A stretch of DNA of 64,000 nucleotides from Niameybacter massiliensis (GTDB lineage Bacteria > Bacillota > Clostridia > Lachnospirales > Cellulosilyticaceae), in assembly GCF_001282685.1 (NCBI RefSeq), contig NZ_LN875035.1, positions 1,443,572-1,507,571 of the forward strand. The letters run 5' to 3'. This document shows positions 8,476 to 17,646 of the stretch, in pieces. The notes under the pieces are model-generated. The model was not told the DNA's origin. It did not search any database and saw only the letters and a program-made list of their open reading frames with translations. The position numbers and the translations under genes were made by a program. Each line of letters opens with the position of its first letter. The stretch's first letter is position 1.

Positions 8476-8907
8476 TTATACCAAACCACACATCTTCATA
8501 GCATTTTCTACAAACTTCTTCATATTTTTTGGAACCTCTTCTAAATTAATTCGCTCATTTTGAAGTATTTTTTTTCCATAGTAAACACCCCATTCATGCT
8601 CATATGTGGGCTTCCCAACTTTTTCATCTAATAAATAAACTGGACCATCCAGGCTTATTTCTTCATAAACTTCTACATAAAAAGGCATTCCTTCGTAGGT
8701 TATAAAATCATCTTGATAAAGAGCAATTAGATATAAAAAGGCAACCTGTTTTTTCTCTATGTTATCCTCAAAACGGAGTATTTTCATTTGTTCAGATAAG
8801 CTCTCAAACCTTTCTCCCCTTTTCTCTAAGCCTAACAACTCTGCTTGCTCAAGTAACGAATAAAAATTTTCTTCATGCTTTTGATCTTTAAAATATTGTA
8901 TTTTCAT
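8476..8907 (-). CDS. Small cytoplasmic protein of unknown function
   Basis: I do not recognise this 143-aa protein with confidence; it loosely resembles a small clostridial family annotated as DUF6075. It is charged and soluble, with no signal peptide or membrane segment, and has aromatic-rich strands (FITYEGMPFYVEVYEEI, YEHEWGVYYGKKIL). The start is placed at the ATG at 8907 (MKIQYFKDQKHE), seven bases after GGGGAG; an in-frame ATG at 8961 lacks a ribosome binding site. It is followed by mutY on the same strand after 44 bases, so the two may be co-transcribed. Confidence 0.65.
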   Translation of the reverse strand: MKIQYFKDQKHEENFYSLLEQAELLGLEKRGERFESLSEQMKILRFEDNIEKKQVAFLYLIALYQDDFITYEGMPFYVEVYEEISLDGPVYLLDEKVGKPTYEHEWGVYYGKKILQNERINLEEVPKNMKKFVENAMKMCGLV

Positions 8908-8982
8908 GCTAAGCTCCCCTTGCTTCTTGATAACTGGTTCTATCTTTTTAAATCTTATCATATTATTTCTTTTTTCTCTAAT

Positions 8983-9004
8983 AAAAAAGTGGCTATCGCC
9001 ACTT
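8983..9004 (-). terminator. Terminator after lacM
   Basis: AAGTGGC (8987-8993) and GCCACTT (8998-9004) form a 7-base stem with a 4-base loop, followed on the minus strand by TTTTATTAGAG. It lies 17 bases after the lacM stop. Confidence 0.85.
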
Positions 9005-9020
9005 CTCTACTTGTTTTAAT

Positions 9021-9974
9021 TTATCTCGAAATTATAAAAGAATACACTATGTCATGTTCACCACTTATACGATAGCCGTCTTCTACATCTGCTCCCCAAC
9101 TATTAATACCTCCTACACCTCTTACAGCTCCTAAGATACTTACTACAGTCCTTCTTGCAAGTGGTAACTCCTCATGGTGAGTTGCATTTTCCAACTCTTC
9201 TGCAGTATAAGGAATACAAGAAAATGCAAAAGGTTTCTCTCCTTGTGAAAAACGTATTTTAGTTGTGACTTCATCTTTATCGGCATTATTTAAGGTTTTA
9301 CTACGATAAATCTCTAGCCATTTTGTCTCCATATGTACATTACAATCTTGTGGCACCAAATACTGTGTAATAGGTAAGCCTTCTACGTGATACACCCCAA
9401 GCTTTCCTCCCGCCATTCTATCAGGATAAGTCTCTCCTGATAAGCCTTCATAAGTATAACCCGTTGCTGCAGTTGGCACCACAAAGCGCATACCAAATAC
9501 CGGAAGTTCTGGTAATCCTTCTTTTCCAAAATAATGTACATGAACTTTAATTTCTCCGTTTGCTGTAACATCATACTTTACCTTTACTTCTGTTTTAGGT
9601 ACTGTAATCGTTTCATAGATAAAACTTATGCTTAATTCATTAGCTGTTTCATCTCCTATAAATCGATTATTAAAAGGTGCTATGACTTGAGGCACTCTTT
9701 CTCCATCAATAGCTATTTCTATATCCTTACATGTCATAAACATATCTGCACTCAACCACATTCCAGATTTTATACCAAACCCACTGCCTCTATCATTATC
9801 TGTCATTGCACGCCAAAAAGTAGGTTTAGGCGTACGATAAAGCCATTCTTTACCTTCGATAACTAAAGATTCTAATCCACCATACTGATAAGAGAATATA
9901 TAATGAAATCCTTCACCCAGTACACCTAACGTTACATCACCATATACTATTTTAAATTTATTTGTACAGTCCAT
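9021..9974 (-). CDS. lacM: Beta-galactosidase small subunit LacM
   Basis: This 317-aa protein is the C-terminal part of a GH2 beta-galactosidase (beta-galactosidase small-chain domain) made as a separate chain, as in the LacLM heterodimers of lactic acid bacteria. Recognisable segments are an early IFSYQYGGLESL, WLYRTPKPTFWRAMTDNDRGSG near residue 45 and LPVFGMRF. The ATG at 9974 lies inside the 3' end of lacL (17-base overlap, different frame), preceded by AGGAGG at a rather long spacing. Known LacM proteins are about 318 aa, so this is full length and not a fragment. It has no catalytic glutamates of its own and should need LacL. Confidence 0.94.
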   Translation of the reverse strand: MDCTNKFKIVYGDVTLGVLGEGFHYIFSYQYGGLESLVIEGKEWLYRTPKPTFWRAMTDNDRGSGFGIKSGMWLSADMFMTCKDIEIAIDGERVPQVIAPFNNRFIGDETANELSISFIYETITVPKTEVKVKYDVTANGEIKVHVHYFGKEGLPELPVFGMRFVVPTAATGYTYEGLSGETYPDRMAGGKLGVYHVEGLPITQYLVPQDCNVHMETKWLEIYRSKTLNNADKDEVTTKIRFSQGEKPFAFSCIPYTAEELENATHHEELPLARRTVVSILGAVRGVGGINSWGADVEDGYRISGEHDIVYSFIISR

Positions 9975-11844
9975 AATAATAGCTTACCTCCTGTATCGCT
10001 GGTTTCTCAGTACGATTTGCAAATACAATTCCATTACCCGAGAATTCATAATCAGAAGGTCTATCATCAAAATCGCCTCCATAACGTAATACCATTTTCC
10101 CAGTAATTTCATCTTCTACCCAAAGCGCTTGATCAATGTAATCCCATATAAATCCCCCTTGATACATCTCATACTGATCAATTAAATCTATATAGCACTT
10201 CATCCCGCCTAAAGAGTTTCCCATATCGTGCATATACTCACATAATATAAAGGGCTTTTTAGGTTCATTTTCTAAATAGGCTCTAATCTCTTGTGGTGTT
10301 GCATACATACGACTTTCTACATCAGAAATAGTATCTTTATACTTAGGGTTATGATATACACCTTCATAGTGTACAAGTCTGGATGGATCTATCTTTTTGA
10401 AATACTCATGCATTGCTAAAAGGTTGTTGCCTGCATAAGATTCGTTTCCTAATGACCAAAATAGAACACAAGGATGATTTTTAAAGGTCTCAAAGTTTGT
10501 TTTTGCTCTATCTAACACAGCATCCTTCCATTTAGGATGACTTCCTGGAACATTCCATAAAGGTTCTATTGCTCCCATCTTTTGCCATGAACCATGAGAT
10601 TCTAAATTGGTTTCTGCCATAACATAGATACCATGTTGATCACACATTGTATACCATGGTATTTGGCTAGGGTAGTGACTGGTTCTAACTGCATTTATGT
10701 TATTTCGCATTAAACATTCAATATCCCATTGCATATCCTCTATAGTAATGCATCGCCCACTGTTTGCATTCCATTCATGTCTATTCACACCATTAAGTAT
10801 TAAGCGTTTACCATTTAATAAGATTAATTTATCTTTTATCTCAATCCTTCTAAATCCAACTTGATAAGGAACAATTTCTACCAAATGATTTGTCTCATTC
10901 CAAAGTTCTATAATCAAAGTGTATAAATAGGGATTATGATAGTCCCATAAACTAACCTGTTCTATCTTTTCCACCATAAAACAGACCTGTTGATCGATTG
11001 CAGCTTCTTTTTCTAAGATACAGCTTCCATCTTTATCACAAAGTATCATTTTTACCTTTCCAACAAATGTTTTAGCAGATATTTTTATATCTGCACTTAT
11101 TTGCCCCGTTACATTATCTTCTTGTAATACGGGTTTAATCCAAATGTCTTCAATATGCATAACTGGTTTGGCATATAAAATCACACTTCTAAATATACCA
11201 AAAAACCTAAAGAAATCCTGATCTTCTAAATAGGCTGCTGTACTTCTTTTATGTACCTCTACAGCAAGTATATTCCCCTTTGCTTTTATATAAGGTGTCA
11301 AGTCAAACTCTGAAGGTGTAAAACTATCTTCTGCATATCCTACAAAATGACCATTTAGCCATACATACAAGGCTTCTTCTACACCCTCAAAGCGAATACA
11401 TACCCTTTTTTCTCTAAGCCCCTCATCTAAATCAAAACACTTTCTATAAGAACCTACTGGATTGTACGCTGCCTCTGAAAAACATCCAATGCCTTCTCTC
11501 ATTTCATCAAAGATATAAGCTGGTCTTCTAAAAATATGTCCTTCCCATGGATACATTGTATTGATGTAATGTATCTTGTCATAACCACTTAATTCAATAT
11601 GTCCTGGCACTTGAATTGTATCAAATGCTTCATCATTAAAGCTTACTTCATAAAAGCTTACTGGCCTCACCTTACTATTTTCAGAATAGGCGAATCGCCA
11701 CTTACCATCTAAACTTTGTAAAAGTGCACTTTCCCCCTTATGATAAGCCTCTTCGCTCTCATAAAAAGTATGATCGCTATGAGCTGCTAATTGATTTACA
11801 CGAAAAATTTCTGGATTATCTAACCATTTTATTTCTGCTTCCAT
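9958..11844 (-). CDS. lacL: Beta-galactosidase large subunit LacL (GH2)
   Basis: LacL hydrolyses lactose and other beta-galactosides in the cytoplasm together with LacM. It has the GH2 sugar-binding, immunoglobulin-like and TIM-barrel domains in order. The acid/base Glu is about residue 469 (SLGNES) and the nucleophile about 537 (ILCEYMHDMGNS), counted from an ATG one codon upstream. The length of 628 aa equals that of known LacL chains. Two ATGs stand in tandem; I take 11844, seven bases after AAGGA, giving MEAEIKWLDNPEIF. The gene follows two sugar permeases and a binding protein, so it is the intracellular hydrolase of an uptake operon. Confidence 0.95.
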   Translation of the reverse strand: MEAEIKWLDNPEIFRVNQLAAHSDHTFYESEEAYHKGESALLQSLDGKWRFAYSENSKVRPVSFYEVSFNDEAFDTIQVPGHIELSGYDKIHYINTMYPWEGHIFRRPAYIFDEMREGIGCFSEAAYNPVGSYRKCFDLDEGLREKRVCIRFEGVEEALYVWLNGHFVGYAEDSFTPSEFDLTPYIKAKGNILAVEVHKRSTAAYLEDQDFFRFFGIFRSVILYAKPVMHIEDIWIKPVLQEDNVTGQISADIKISAKTFVGKVKMILCDKDGSCILEKEAAIDQQVCFMVEKIEQVSLWDYHNPYLYTLIIELWNETNHLVEIVPYQVGFRRIEIKDKLILLNGKRLILNGVNRHEWNANSGRCITIEDMQWDIECLMRNNINAVRTSHYPSQIPWYTMCDQHGIYVMAETNLESHGSWQKMGAIEPLWNVPGSHPKWKDAVLDRAKTNFETFKNHPCVLFWSLGNESYAGNNLLAMHEYFKKIDPSRLVHYEGVYHNPKYKDTISDVESRMYATPQEIRAYLENEPKKPFILCEYMHDMGNSLGGMKCYIDLIDQYEMYQGGFIWDYIDQALWVEDEITGKMVLRYGGDFDDRPSDYEFSGNGIVFANRTEKPAIQEVSYYYGLYK

Positions 11845-11874
11845 CATACCTTCCTTTCTTCTTCCTCTTTTCTC

Positions 11875-12708
11875 TTATTCTTTTACGGCTCCAGCAGCTA
11901 CTCCAGCTAAAATATATTTTTGGAAGAATATATAAATGATTACAGTTGGAATCATAATAATAATGATACCTGCTGCTAGCGTTTGCCAAGATCCTTGTTG
12001 TGCATTGGCATAATCCATTAAAAATGTTGTTAATGTACGCAACTTATTTTTTGGCATGTATAAATAAGGAATGTACATATCATTAATGATATTAATGGCT
12101 TTAATAATACATACTGTTGCCGTTGCTGGCTTAAGAAGTGGAAAAATAATTCTAATAAATAATTCGAAGTAGGAGCATCCATCTATTAGTGCGGCTTCAT
12201 CTAAGGAAACCGGTAATTTTGAAATAAATTGCCTATAGATATAAAGTTGCATTAAATCTGAAGCGACATAAATAACAATAGGCGCACCCAAAGTATTATA
12301 TAAGTTAAGACCTTGAATAATTTGGAATCTTGCTATTTCTGTTACAAAACTAGGAATCAGCATGCCCATAAAGAAAAGCATAATAATAAAATTCTTAAAT
12401 TTAAAATCAAATCTTTCAATAACAAAAGCTGTAATTGTACCAAAAATAACGTTAAAGAAAATAGAAACAACTAAGATAATCCCTGTATTCTTAAATCCTA
12501 TCAATAAGTATTTATCAGAAAATACTTTTCTAAAGTTATCAAATGTAATACGATCAAAGCTAGGCAAGAGAAGGGGTGATGTGGTCGCCATATCTCCCTT
12601 TGTTTTAAGTGCTGCAAACAATGTAAGAAGTATAGGTGCAATAACAACAATAACCATACCAATACAAATGATTTGCTTAAGTACTTGTGTCATCGTACGT
12701 TTAAACAT
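11875..12708 (-). CDS. Sugar ABC transporter permease, MalG/CUT1 type
   Basis: This inner-membrane permease has six predicted membrane helices, the first near residues 12-34. The CUT1 permease signature appears as DEAALIDGCSYFELFIRIIFP (about 191-211), the loop that contacts the ATPase. The length of 277 aa is usual for MalG-type proteins. GGAGGGAG precedes the ATG, which overlaps the upstream permease gene by 8 bases. No ATPase gene is in this operon, so a shared MsmX/UgpC-like ATPase, perhaps the one at 43.5 kb, must energise it. The substrate is inferred as a beta-galactoside from lacLM. Confidence 0.92.
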   Translation of the reverse strand: MFKRTMTQVLKQIICIGMVIVVIAPILLTLFAALKTKGDMATTSPLLLPSFDRITFDNFRKVFSDKYLLIGFKNTGIILVVSIFFNVIFGTITAFVIERFDFKFKNFIIMLFFMGMLIPSFVTEIARFQIIQGLNLYNTLGAPIVIYVASDLMQLYIYRQFISKLPVSLDEAALIDGCSYFELFIRIIFPLLKPATATVCIIKAINIINDMYIPYLYMPKNKLRTLTTFLMDYANAQQGSWQTLAAGIIIIMIPTVIIYIFFQKYILAGVAAGAVKE

Positions 12709-13603
12709 TTTTCTCCCTCCTCTCTTTTAATACAATGCCATGAATGATTTTATTTTGTATGAAGTAAATGATAATAATCATAACCATAATAGCTACTGCC
12801 ATTGTTGCTGCAAGCCCAAAGTTGGAGAAGGTAAAGGCTGTTTTAATGGTATACAAGGTAAAGGTAGAAGATGCATATCCTGGCCCACCTGATGTCATAA
12901 CAAATGGAATATCAAATACTTGTAAAGCGCCTCTAATATTATCAAATAGAACGAAATCTACCATAAGCATAATAGATGGGATTTGTATATATCTAAACAA
13001 ATGCCATTGATTTGCACCATCCACTCTTGCTGACTCCTCAATATCTTGAGGTATAGATTGTAACGCCGCCATAAATAAAATGACATGGTAACCACTAAAG
13101 CGCCAAACAGATACTGCTGATAATACAAAGTTAACAACTTTAGGGTCTGATAGCCAACTACGAATAAATGCTTCTAAATTAAAGAATTCTAAGATCGCAT
13201 CAAAAGCTCCGTTTATGGGTGAAAAGAAATAAGAAAATGCATAAGCAATAGCTACTCCATTGATAATGTAGGGTAAAAATACCATAGTTTTATAAAACTT
13301 GGCTGCACGCAATTTACTTGTTAGTAATACAGCAAAGGCAAGTTCTACTACAATCATGAGTAAATGCACAAAGAAATACACTGCATTATTTCTTAAAGAT
13401 AACCACAAGTCTTTATTTTGTAGCATAGAAATATAATTATCTAATCCAATAAATTGGCTATTAGGTGAATATCCATCCCAATTTGTAAAGCTCATTCTAA
13501 TTAAATCCATTCCCGGAAATACAACGAAACCAATAAGAAGTGTAATAGGAATAATAAGTGATATAATGATAAATTTCCATCTTGATTTAGCTAATTGATT
13601 CAT
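12701..13603 (-). CDS. Sugar ABC transporter permease, MalF/CUT1 type
   Basis: This is the partner permease, 300 aa with six predicted membrane helices. The ATPase-contact loop reads EESARVDGANQWHLFRYIQIP (about 207-227). The start is the ATG at 13603 (MNQLAKSRWKF), five bases after a GGGGGG ribosome binding site; a TTG six codons upstream is rejected. It lies between the binding-protein gene and the second permease gene, the classic CUT1 order of binding protein, MalF-like, MalG-like. Confidence 0.92.
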   Translation of the reverse strand: MNQLAKSRWKFIIISLIIPITLLIGFVVFPGMDLIRMSFTNWDGYSPNSQFIGLDNYISMLQNKDLWLSLRNNAVYFFVHLLMIVVELAFAVLLTSKLRAAKFYKTMVFLPYIINGVAIAYAFSYFFSPINGAFDAILEFFNLEAFIRSWLSDPKVVNFVLSAVSVWRFSGYHVILFMAALQSIPQDIEESARVDGANQWHLFRYIQIPSIMLMVDFVLFDNIRGALQVFDIPFVMTSGGPGYASSTFTLYTIKTAFTFSNFGLAATMAVAIMVMIIIIYFIQNKIIHGIVLKERREKNV

Positions 13604-13669
13604 GACTGCCCCCCTATTCAAATATGAGGACTTAATTACTAAGTCCTCATATTTAGATCTTCTATTTAC

Positions 13670-15052
13670 TTATTGAATCCCTAGTTTCTCTCTTGCTTTT
13701 GTCCATTTGCTATTTAAATCTCCAAATGTAGCTTGTAAATCAAAGCCTTGTGTTAACATTTGAGCCCCTAACTTCTTATAGTCAAAAGTTGTTTCATTTT
13801 GGATAGCCATAAAGTTATCGCCACCGCCATCATACATAATAAGTACTTTATCAGGGCATAGCTCATCTGCTTGCGCTAAAATAGGATCTTTGTCTTTAGG
13901 GAAGTTAGACATTGAAGATGCTGAAGATACATAGTTAATAAAATCTGGGTACCATGCATCAGAGTAGAACCATTCTACAAAAGCAATTGCTGCTTCTGGA
14001 TTTTTAGAGTGTTTGGTTACACCCATGAAAGAGTCACCTTGTACAATGACATTATATGGATCACTTACTGTATTTCTTGTTGGTAAGTAGAATGTGCCAA
14101 GTTCTGAAATATCCTCTCCACTGTTTTGGATATTTTGAAGTCCCCAGTCACCTAATGCAATAATCGCTGCTTGTTTGGTTGCAAATAATGAAGTTACTTG
14201 ATCATTTCCTAGACCTAATGGGTCTTTTCCAAGTACGCCTGATGTAAATAATCTATAAATTTTTTCGTAAGATTTATAAACATCTGTTCCTTCTGCAAAT
14301 GGTTCATCTTGTGACGCCATTGTATTCCAGTTTTGTCCATTACCTGATTCTAGAGCTGGCATAAATTCCATATAAGGATAGTCTGGCCATTCATCTTTTA
14401 AACCACATGCAATAGCCATAAAATCTTTATTATCTTTTCCATAGTAATCTTGTAGTTTTTTTGCTACTTCTTCAAGTTCTGGCCATGTTGTTGGTACCTC
14501 TACCCCTACTTCTTTAAACATATCTTTCCAATAGTACACATACTCATAGCCTGAAGTCATAGGAATACCTAATACTTTGCCATCAATTGCATAACCTTCC
14601 GCTAATTCATTATTTGCACAAGCCTCTGTTGATGAAAGATCTACTAAGTAATCTTTAAATCTTGCTAATGTAAAAGGTTTATTAAACATAACATCTGGTA
14701 ATTGGTTAGCAGATGAACGCATCTTCATGGCATTCCAGTATTCACTATCATCTTTAATCTTTTCTACTTCGATATCAATATTTGGGTATTGTTCTTGGAA
14801 TTTTCCTATCATATCATTTTCTTCAATAAAATCATTTAAGTTATTATCCCAAATAGCAAAAGTAAGTGTTCCACTTAAACTCTCTTTCTTTTCTGTATTA
14901 CTACCACTCTCTTGTTTGTTTTCATTAGAAGATGTATCCGCTACTGTACTATCTGTTTTCTCTGTATCACTAACTCCCCCACTTGCACATCCTACTAATG
15001 ATGACGCTACCATTAGACCACTTAATACAGCTGTAAATAACTTTCTTTTCAT
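13670..15052 (-). CDS. Sugar ABC transporter substrate-binding lipoprotein
   Basis: This extracellular lipoprotein captures sugar for the two permeases. The 460-aa precursor starts MKRKLFTAVLSGLMVASSL and has a lipobox ending LVGC, with the lipid-anchored Cys near residue 22. A Ser/Thr/Glu-rich linker follows to about residue 55, then a family 1 solute-binding fold (LTFAIWDNN; MIGKFQEQYPNIDIEVEKI). AGGAGGGG precedes the ATG. It is the first gene of the lac operon. Lactose or a galacto-oligosaccharide is the likely ligand from lacLM downstream; the sequence alone does not fix specificity. Confidence 0.93.
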   Translation of the reverse strand: MKRKLFTAVLSGLMVASSLVGCASGGVSDTEKTDSTVADTSSNENKQESGSNTEKKESLSGTLTFAIWDNNLNDFIEENDMIGKFQEQYPNIDIEVEKIKDDSEYWNAMKMRSSANQLPDVMFNKPFTLARFKDYLVDLSSTEACANNELAEGYAIDGKVLGIPMTSGYEYVYYWKDMFKEVGVEVPTTWPELEEVAKKLQDYYGKDNKDFMAIACGLKDEWPDYPYMEFMPALESGNGQNWNTMASQDEPFAEGTDVYKSYEKIYRLFTSGVLGKDPLGLGNDQVTSLFATKQAAIIALGDWGLQNIQNSGEDISELGTFYLPTRNTVSDPYNVIVQGDSFMGVTKHSKNPEAAIAFVEWFYSDAWYPDFINYVSSASSMSNFPKDKDPILAQADELCPDKVLIMYDGGGDNFMAIQNETTFDYKKLGAQMLTQGFDLQATFGDLNSKWTKAREKLGIQ

Positions 15053-15165
15053 TACTACCCCTCCTGTGTAATTTGATATCTAAAATTTATACTTTTACAC
15101 ATTTTTTTACCATGAAATATATTAATTTTTATTGATTTTTTTCTACTTCTAACCTTTTAATAACT

Positions 15166-15190
15166 TGATAAATGGTAAGAAATCTTATCA
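15166..15190. promoter_or_regulatory. Possible operator upstream of the lac operon
   Basis: TGATAA (15166-15171) and TTATCA (15185-15190) are inverted with a 13-base spacer about 115 bases upstream of the binding-protein start. No good -35/-10 pair is seen, as expected for an AraC-activated promoter. The arms are short and AT-rich, so this is weak. Confidence 0.25.
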
Positions 15191-15200
15191 TAAAGTAAGA

Positions 15201-15225
15201 AAAGACTATGTTTTACATAGTCTTT
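15201..15225 (-). terminator. Hairpin overlapping the stop of the AraC-type gene
   Basis: AAAGACTATG (15201-15210) and CATAGTCTTT (15216-15225) are perfect 10-base arms around the loop TTTTA, which contains the stop codon of the regulator. The U tract after it is weak (TTCTTACTTT). Confidence 0.65.
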
Positions 15226-17474
15226 CTGTATTGTGCAGGCGTTATATCATTGATTTTTTTAAATACCCTATTAAAATGTTCTACATTGTGGTACCCTACC
15301 ATCTCTGCAATCTCATACACTTTAAATTGAGTTGTCCTAAGCATTTCTTTTGATTTTTGCATCCTTATACCTGTTAAGTAAGTCAAAAATGTCTCTCCTG
15401 CTTCTTTAGAGAAACGATTTGCAAAGTATTTTTCATTTAATCCAACATATTCAGCAACTTTAGCTAAACATAGCTCACTATCATCAAAATGATCAATCAT
15501 ATATCTTTTTGCTTTAATAATAATATCTGTTTCGGAAATATTTAATTTGCTCGCTGAATAGTCCATAATCCATTCAAAATAATTAGTTACCCAAAGTTTA
15601 AGTTGCCTTATATCTTCTATTCTCTTAAGTTTCTCTATATAATCATATCTTTGACCAAAGATATCTATAAAACTAAAATGGTGTATACTAGACTGCATAC
15701 CAATGGCTAAAACAGCTGCCAGTACATGGTTTATTGCATGTGTTTCATCTTTCTTAGCAAATTGCTCAAAAAGTTTTTCTCTTTCCTCTACCATATTCTT
15801 TTCATCAGCTATATATAAGGCGTTAGCTAGCTGTAAATAATTCTTAGATAACTCCAAAATCTCTTCTAGTTGCGCTTTATCCTCTTCTAAATCAATAATA
15901 CCTTGATTTCCTTTTAAATATCTTAGGCACATTTGTTTTTTTATAACTTCTACTGCCTCTTCAAATTGCGTACTTTCTGCTTGTAGTGCTCCTACACACG
16001 CTGTTATTTGAATGTCAAATTGCTTCATAGAAGAATGCTGCAATTCTCCTAACATTTGCTTAATATTCCCTTTGTCCCCCTCTTCTCTAACACTATAAAA
16101 TACTAAGAAAAAGGATGGTGTTTGAGCATATACTAAGCATCTAGATGAAAATCTAGGATTCTTTTGAAAATGACATATGAGCTTTTCCCTACTATCACTC
16201 TCATTTTCTTGATGATGAACCCCCTCTAACCAAAGTCCAATTATAATAAAACGGTCACTAAATAACTCTTTGCATTTGCTCTTAGCTTCTGCAACACTTA
16301 TTTCTTCTTTAAGTAATAGCTCAAAATAATCTTGTGGGGTCTTCTCAGTATTTCTAATTTTATCTTCATATTCATCAATTAGCGCTTTCAGTCTTCTTAC
16401 CATGGCATTAAAAGAATGAATCATAGTCCTTAATTCATGTTGTCCACTTGGCAAAATATGAATATCTAAGTTTCCTTCTTCCACTGTTTTTAAAGCAGTA
16501 CTCATCTCTTCTATTGGTCGTACAATACTTTTCAAAAAATAGCTTAGACAATATCCAACTAATGCTAAGATAATAATAGCTACCCCTAATATAATAAAGG
16601 CTTTTTCCCAATAGTCTCCCATAAGATGAGAGGTCTGTATATAACTTTCTATGTACCAAGTTGTATCATTATAAAATATAGGAGAGGTAATACAAAGAAC
16701 ATTCTTTTGATCTTCTTTATAAGTATCCCCCTCTATAGTAGAAAAAATAATCTCTCCATTCTGATCTCTAATAAGCGTTACACCCAGCTTATTTTGTCCT
16801 TCTAAATATTGATTGTTATACTGTCTAATACGCTCCCCTGCCGAAACAGACTGATACATAGTTATCATTTCAATTTTTTGTGACCTATCTATAACTACAT
16901 TAGGTGACAAAGCATACACCAGTATAAGTAAATCTTTTTTTCCACCTGTAAATAGGTCATTCATATAAGCTGTATCATATGCACCAAGATGAACTGTATT
17001 AGGATTTTCTATAGCCCCTTGATACCACTCTGTCTCCTTCAACTCTATATCTGTTCGTTTAATAGGATTTTTAACATAAATATTTTTTCCATTCTTCATA
17101 TGAAATCCTAAAGAAATAATGTTTTTTGTTGGCTCTAGTGCTAAGCTACTGGCTTGATTTAGCTTTTGTTCATAGTGATAGCGTTCCACTTGATCTAATG
17201 TGTCCATTTTAGATACATAATTAATAACCTCATTATCATTTGTATAAATAAGATGTGACAACTTCATAGACATAGCATTAATATCTGCCATTAACTCTGT
17301 TCTTATAGTCTCTTGAGCTTGCTCAATATTATGAATAGCTTGTTCTCTAAACTCCCAATTAAGCCAATTAAGTGCAGCAATAAATATAATTAAAATAGGT
17401 AGTACAATAAAAAAAGCAAAAACAAAATAGTACACCTTTTTTAAAGGTAATTTTTTGAACTGTGTTTTGCGCAT
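15213..17474 (-). CDS. Membrane-bound AraC-family regulator with HAMP domain
   Basis: This 753-aa protein senses outside the cell and should activate the adjacent lac operon. In order it has a membrane segment (about 13-35), an extracellular cache-like sensor (about 36-290), a second membrane helix (about 290-312), a HAMP segment (SIVRPIEEMSTALKTVEEG, near 320), a long linker and a C-terminal AraC DNA-binding domain (about 650-753; KVYEIAEMVGYHNVEHFNRVF). One-protein sensor-regulators of this type commonly flank CUT1 sugar operons in Clostridia. It ends 161 bases upstream of the binding-protein gene on the same strand. Confidence 0.92.
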   Translation of the reverse strand: MRKTQFKKLPLKKVYYFVFAFFIVLPILIIFIAALNWLNWEFREQAIHNIEQAQETIRTELMADINAMSMKLSHLIYTNDNEVINYVSKMDTLDQVERYHYEQKLNQASSLALEPTKNIISLGFHMKNGKNIYVKNPIKRTDIELKETEWYQGAIENPNTVHLGAYDTAYMNDLFTGGKKDLLILVYALSPNVVIDRSQKIEMITMYQSVSAGERIRQYNNQYLEGQNKLGVTLIRDQNGEIIFSTIEGDTYKEDQKNVLCITSPIFYNDTTWYIESYIQTSHLMGDYWEKAFIILGVAIIILALVGYCLSYFLKSIVRPIEEMSTALKTVEEGNLDIHILPSGQHELRTMIHSFNAMVRRLKALIDEYEDKIRNTEKTPQDYFELLLKEEISVAEAKSKCKELFSDRFIIIGLWLEGVHHQENESDSREKLICHFQKNPRFSSRCLVYAQTPSFFLVFYSVREEGDKGNIKQMLGELQHSSMKQFDIQITACVGALQAESTQFEEAVEVIKKQMCLRYLKGNQGIIDLEEDKAQLEEILELSKNYLQLANALYIADEKNMVEEREKLFEQFAKKDETHAINHVLAAVLAIGMQSSIHHFSFIDIFGQRYDYIEKLKRIEDIRQLKLWVTNYFEWIMDYSASKLNISETDIIIKAKRYMIDHFDDSELCLAKVAEYVGLNEKYFANRFSKEAGETFLTYLTGIRMQKSKEMLRTTQFKVYEIAEMVGYHNVEHFNRVFKKINDITPAQYRKTM

Positions 17475-17610
17475 TTTGATCCCCTTAGAATAAGTCTTTC
17501 TTTATTTTTTGCCTTATAACAATCTCACCATAACCTTATCATAATTTTATCAACTCTTATATTTTTTGTATATATTTTATTTTATTTTTATATACAATTT
17601 AGTATTTTAA

Positions 17611-17643
17611 TTACAAAAAAATAGATCCCTTAGGATCTATTTT
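17611..17643 (-). terminator. Terminator after the ECF S-component gene
   Basis: AAAATAGATCC (17618-17628) and GGATCTATTTT (17633-17643) form a perfect 11-base stem with loop CTTA, followed on the minus strand by T-rich sequence. It starts four bases after the stop codon. Confidence 0.88.
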
Positions 17644-17646
17644 AAG

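Noticed and set aside
9021-11844. Frameshifted or broken lacZ
   Set aside because: The two frames overlap by 17 bases, the second has its own AGGAGG site and both lengths match known LacL and LacM subunits.
14727-15071. Plus-strand 114-codon frame over the binding-protein gene
   Set aside because: It is antisense to the signal peptide and linker of a well-supported lipoprotein gene.
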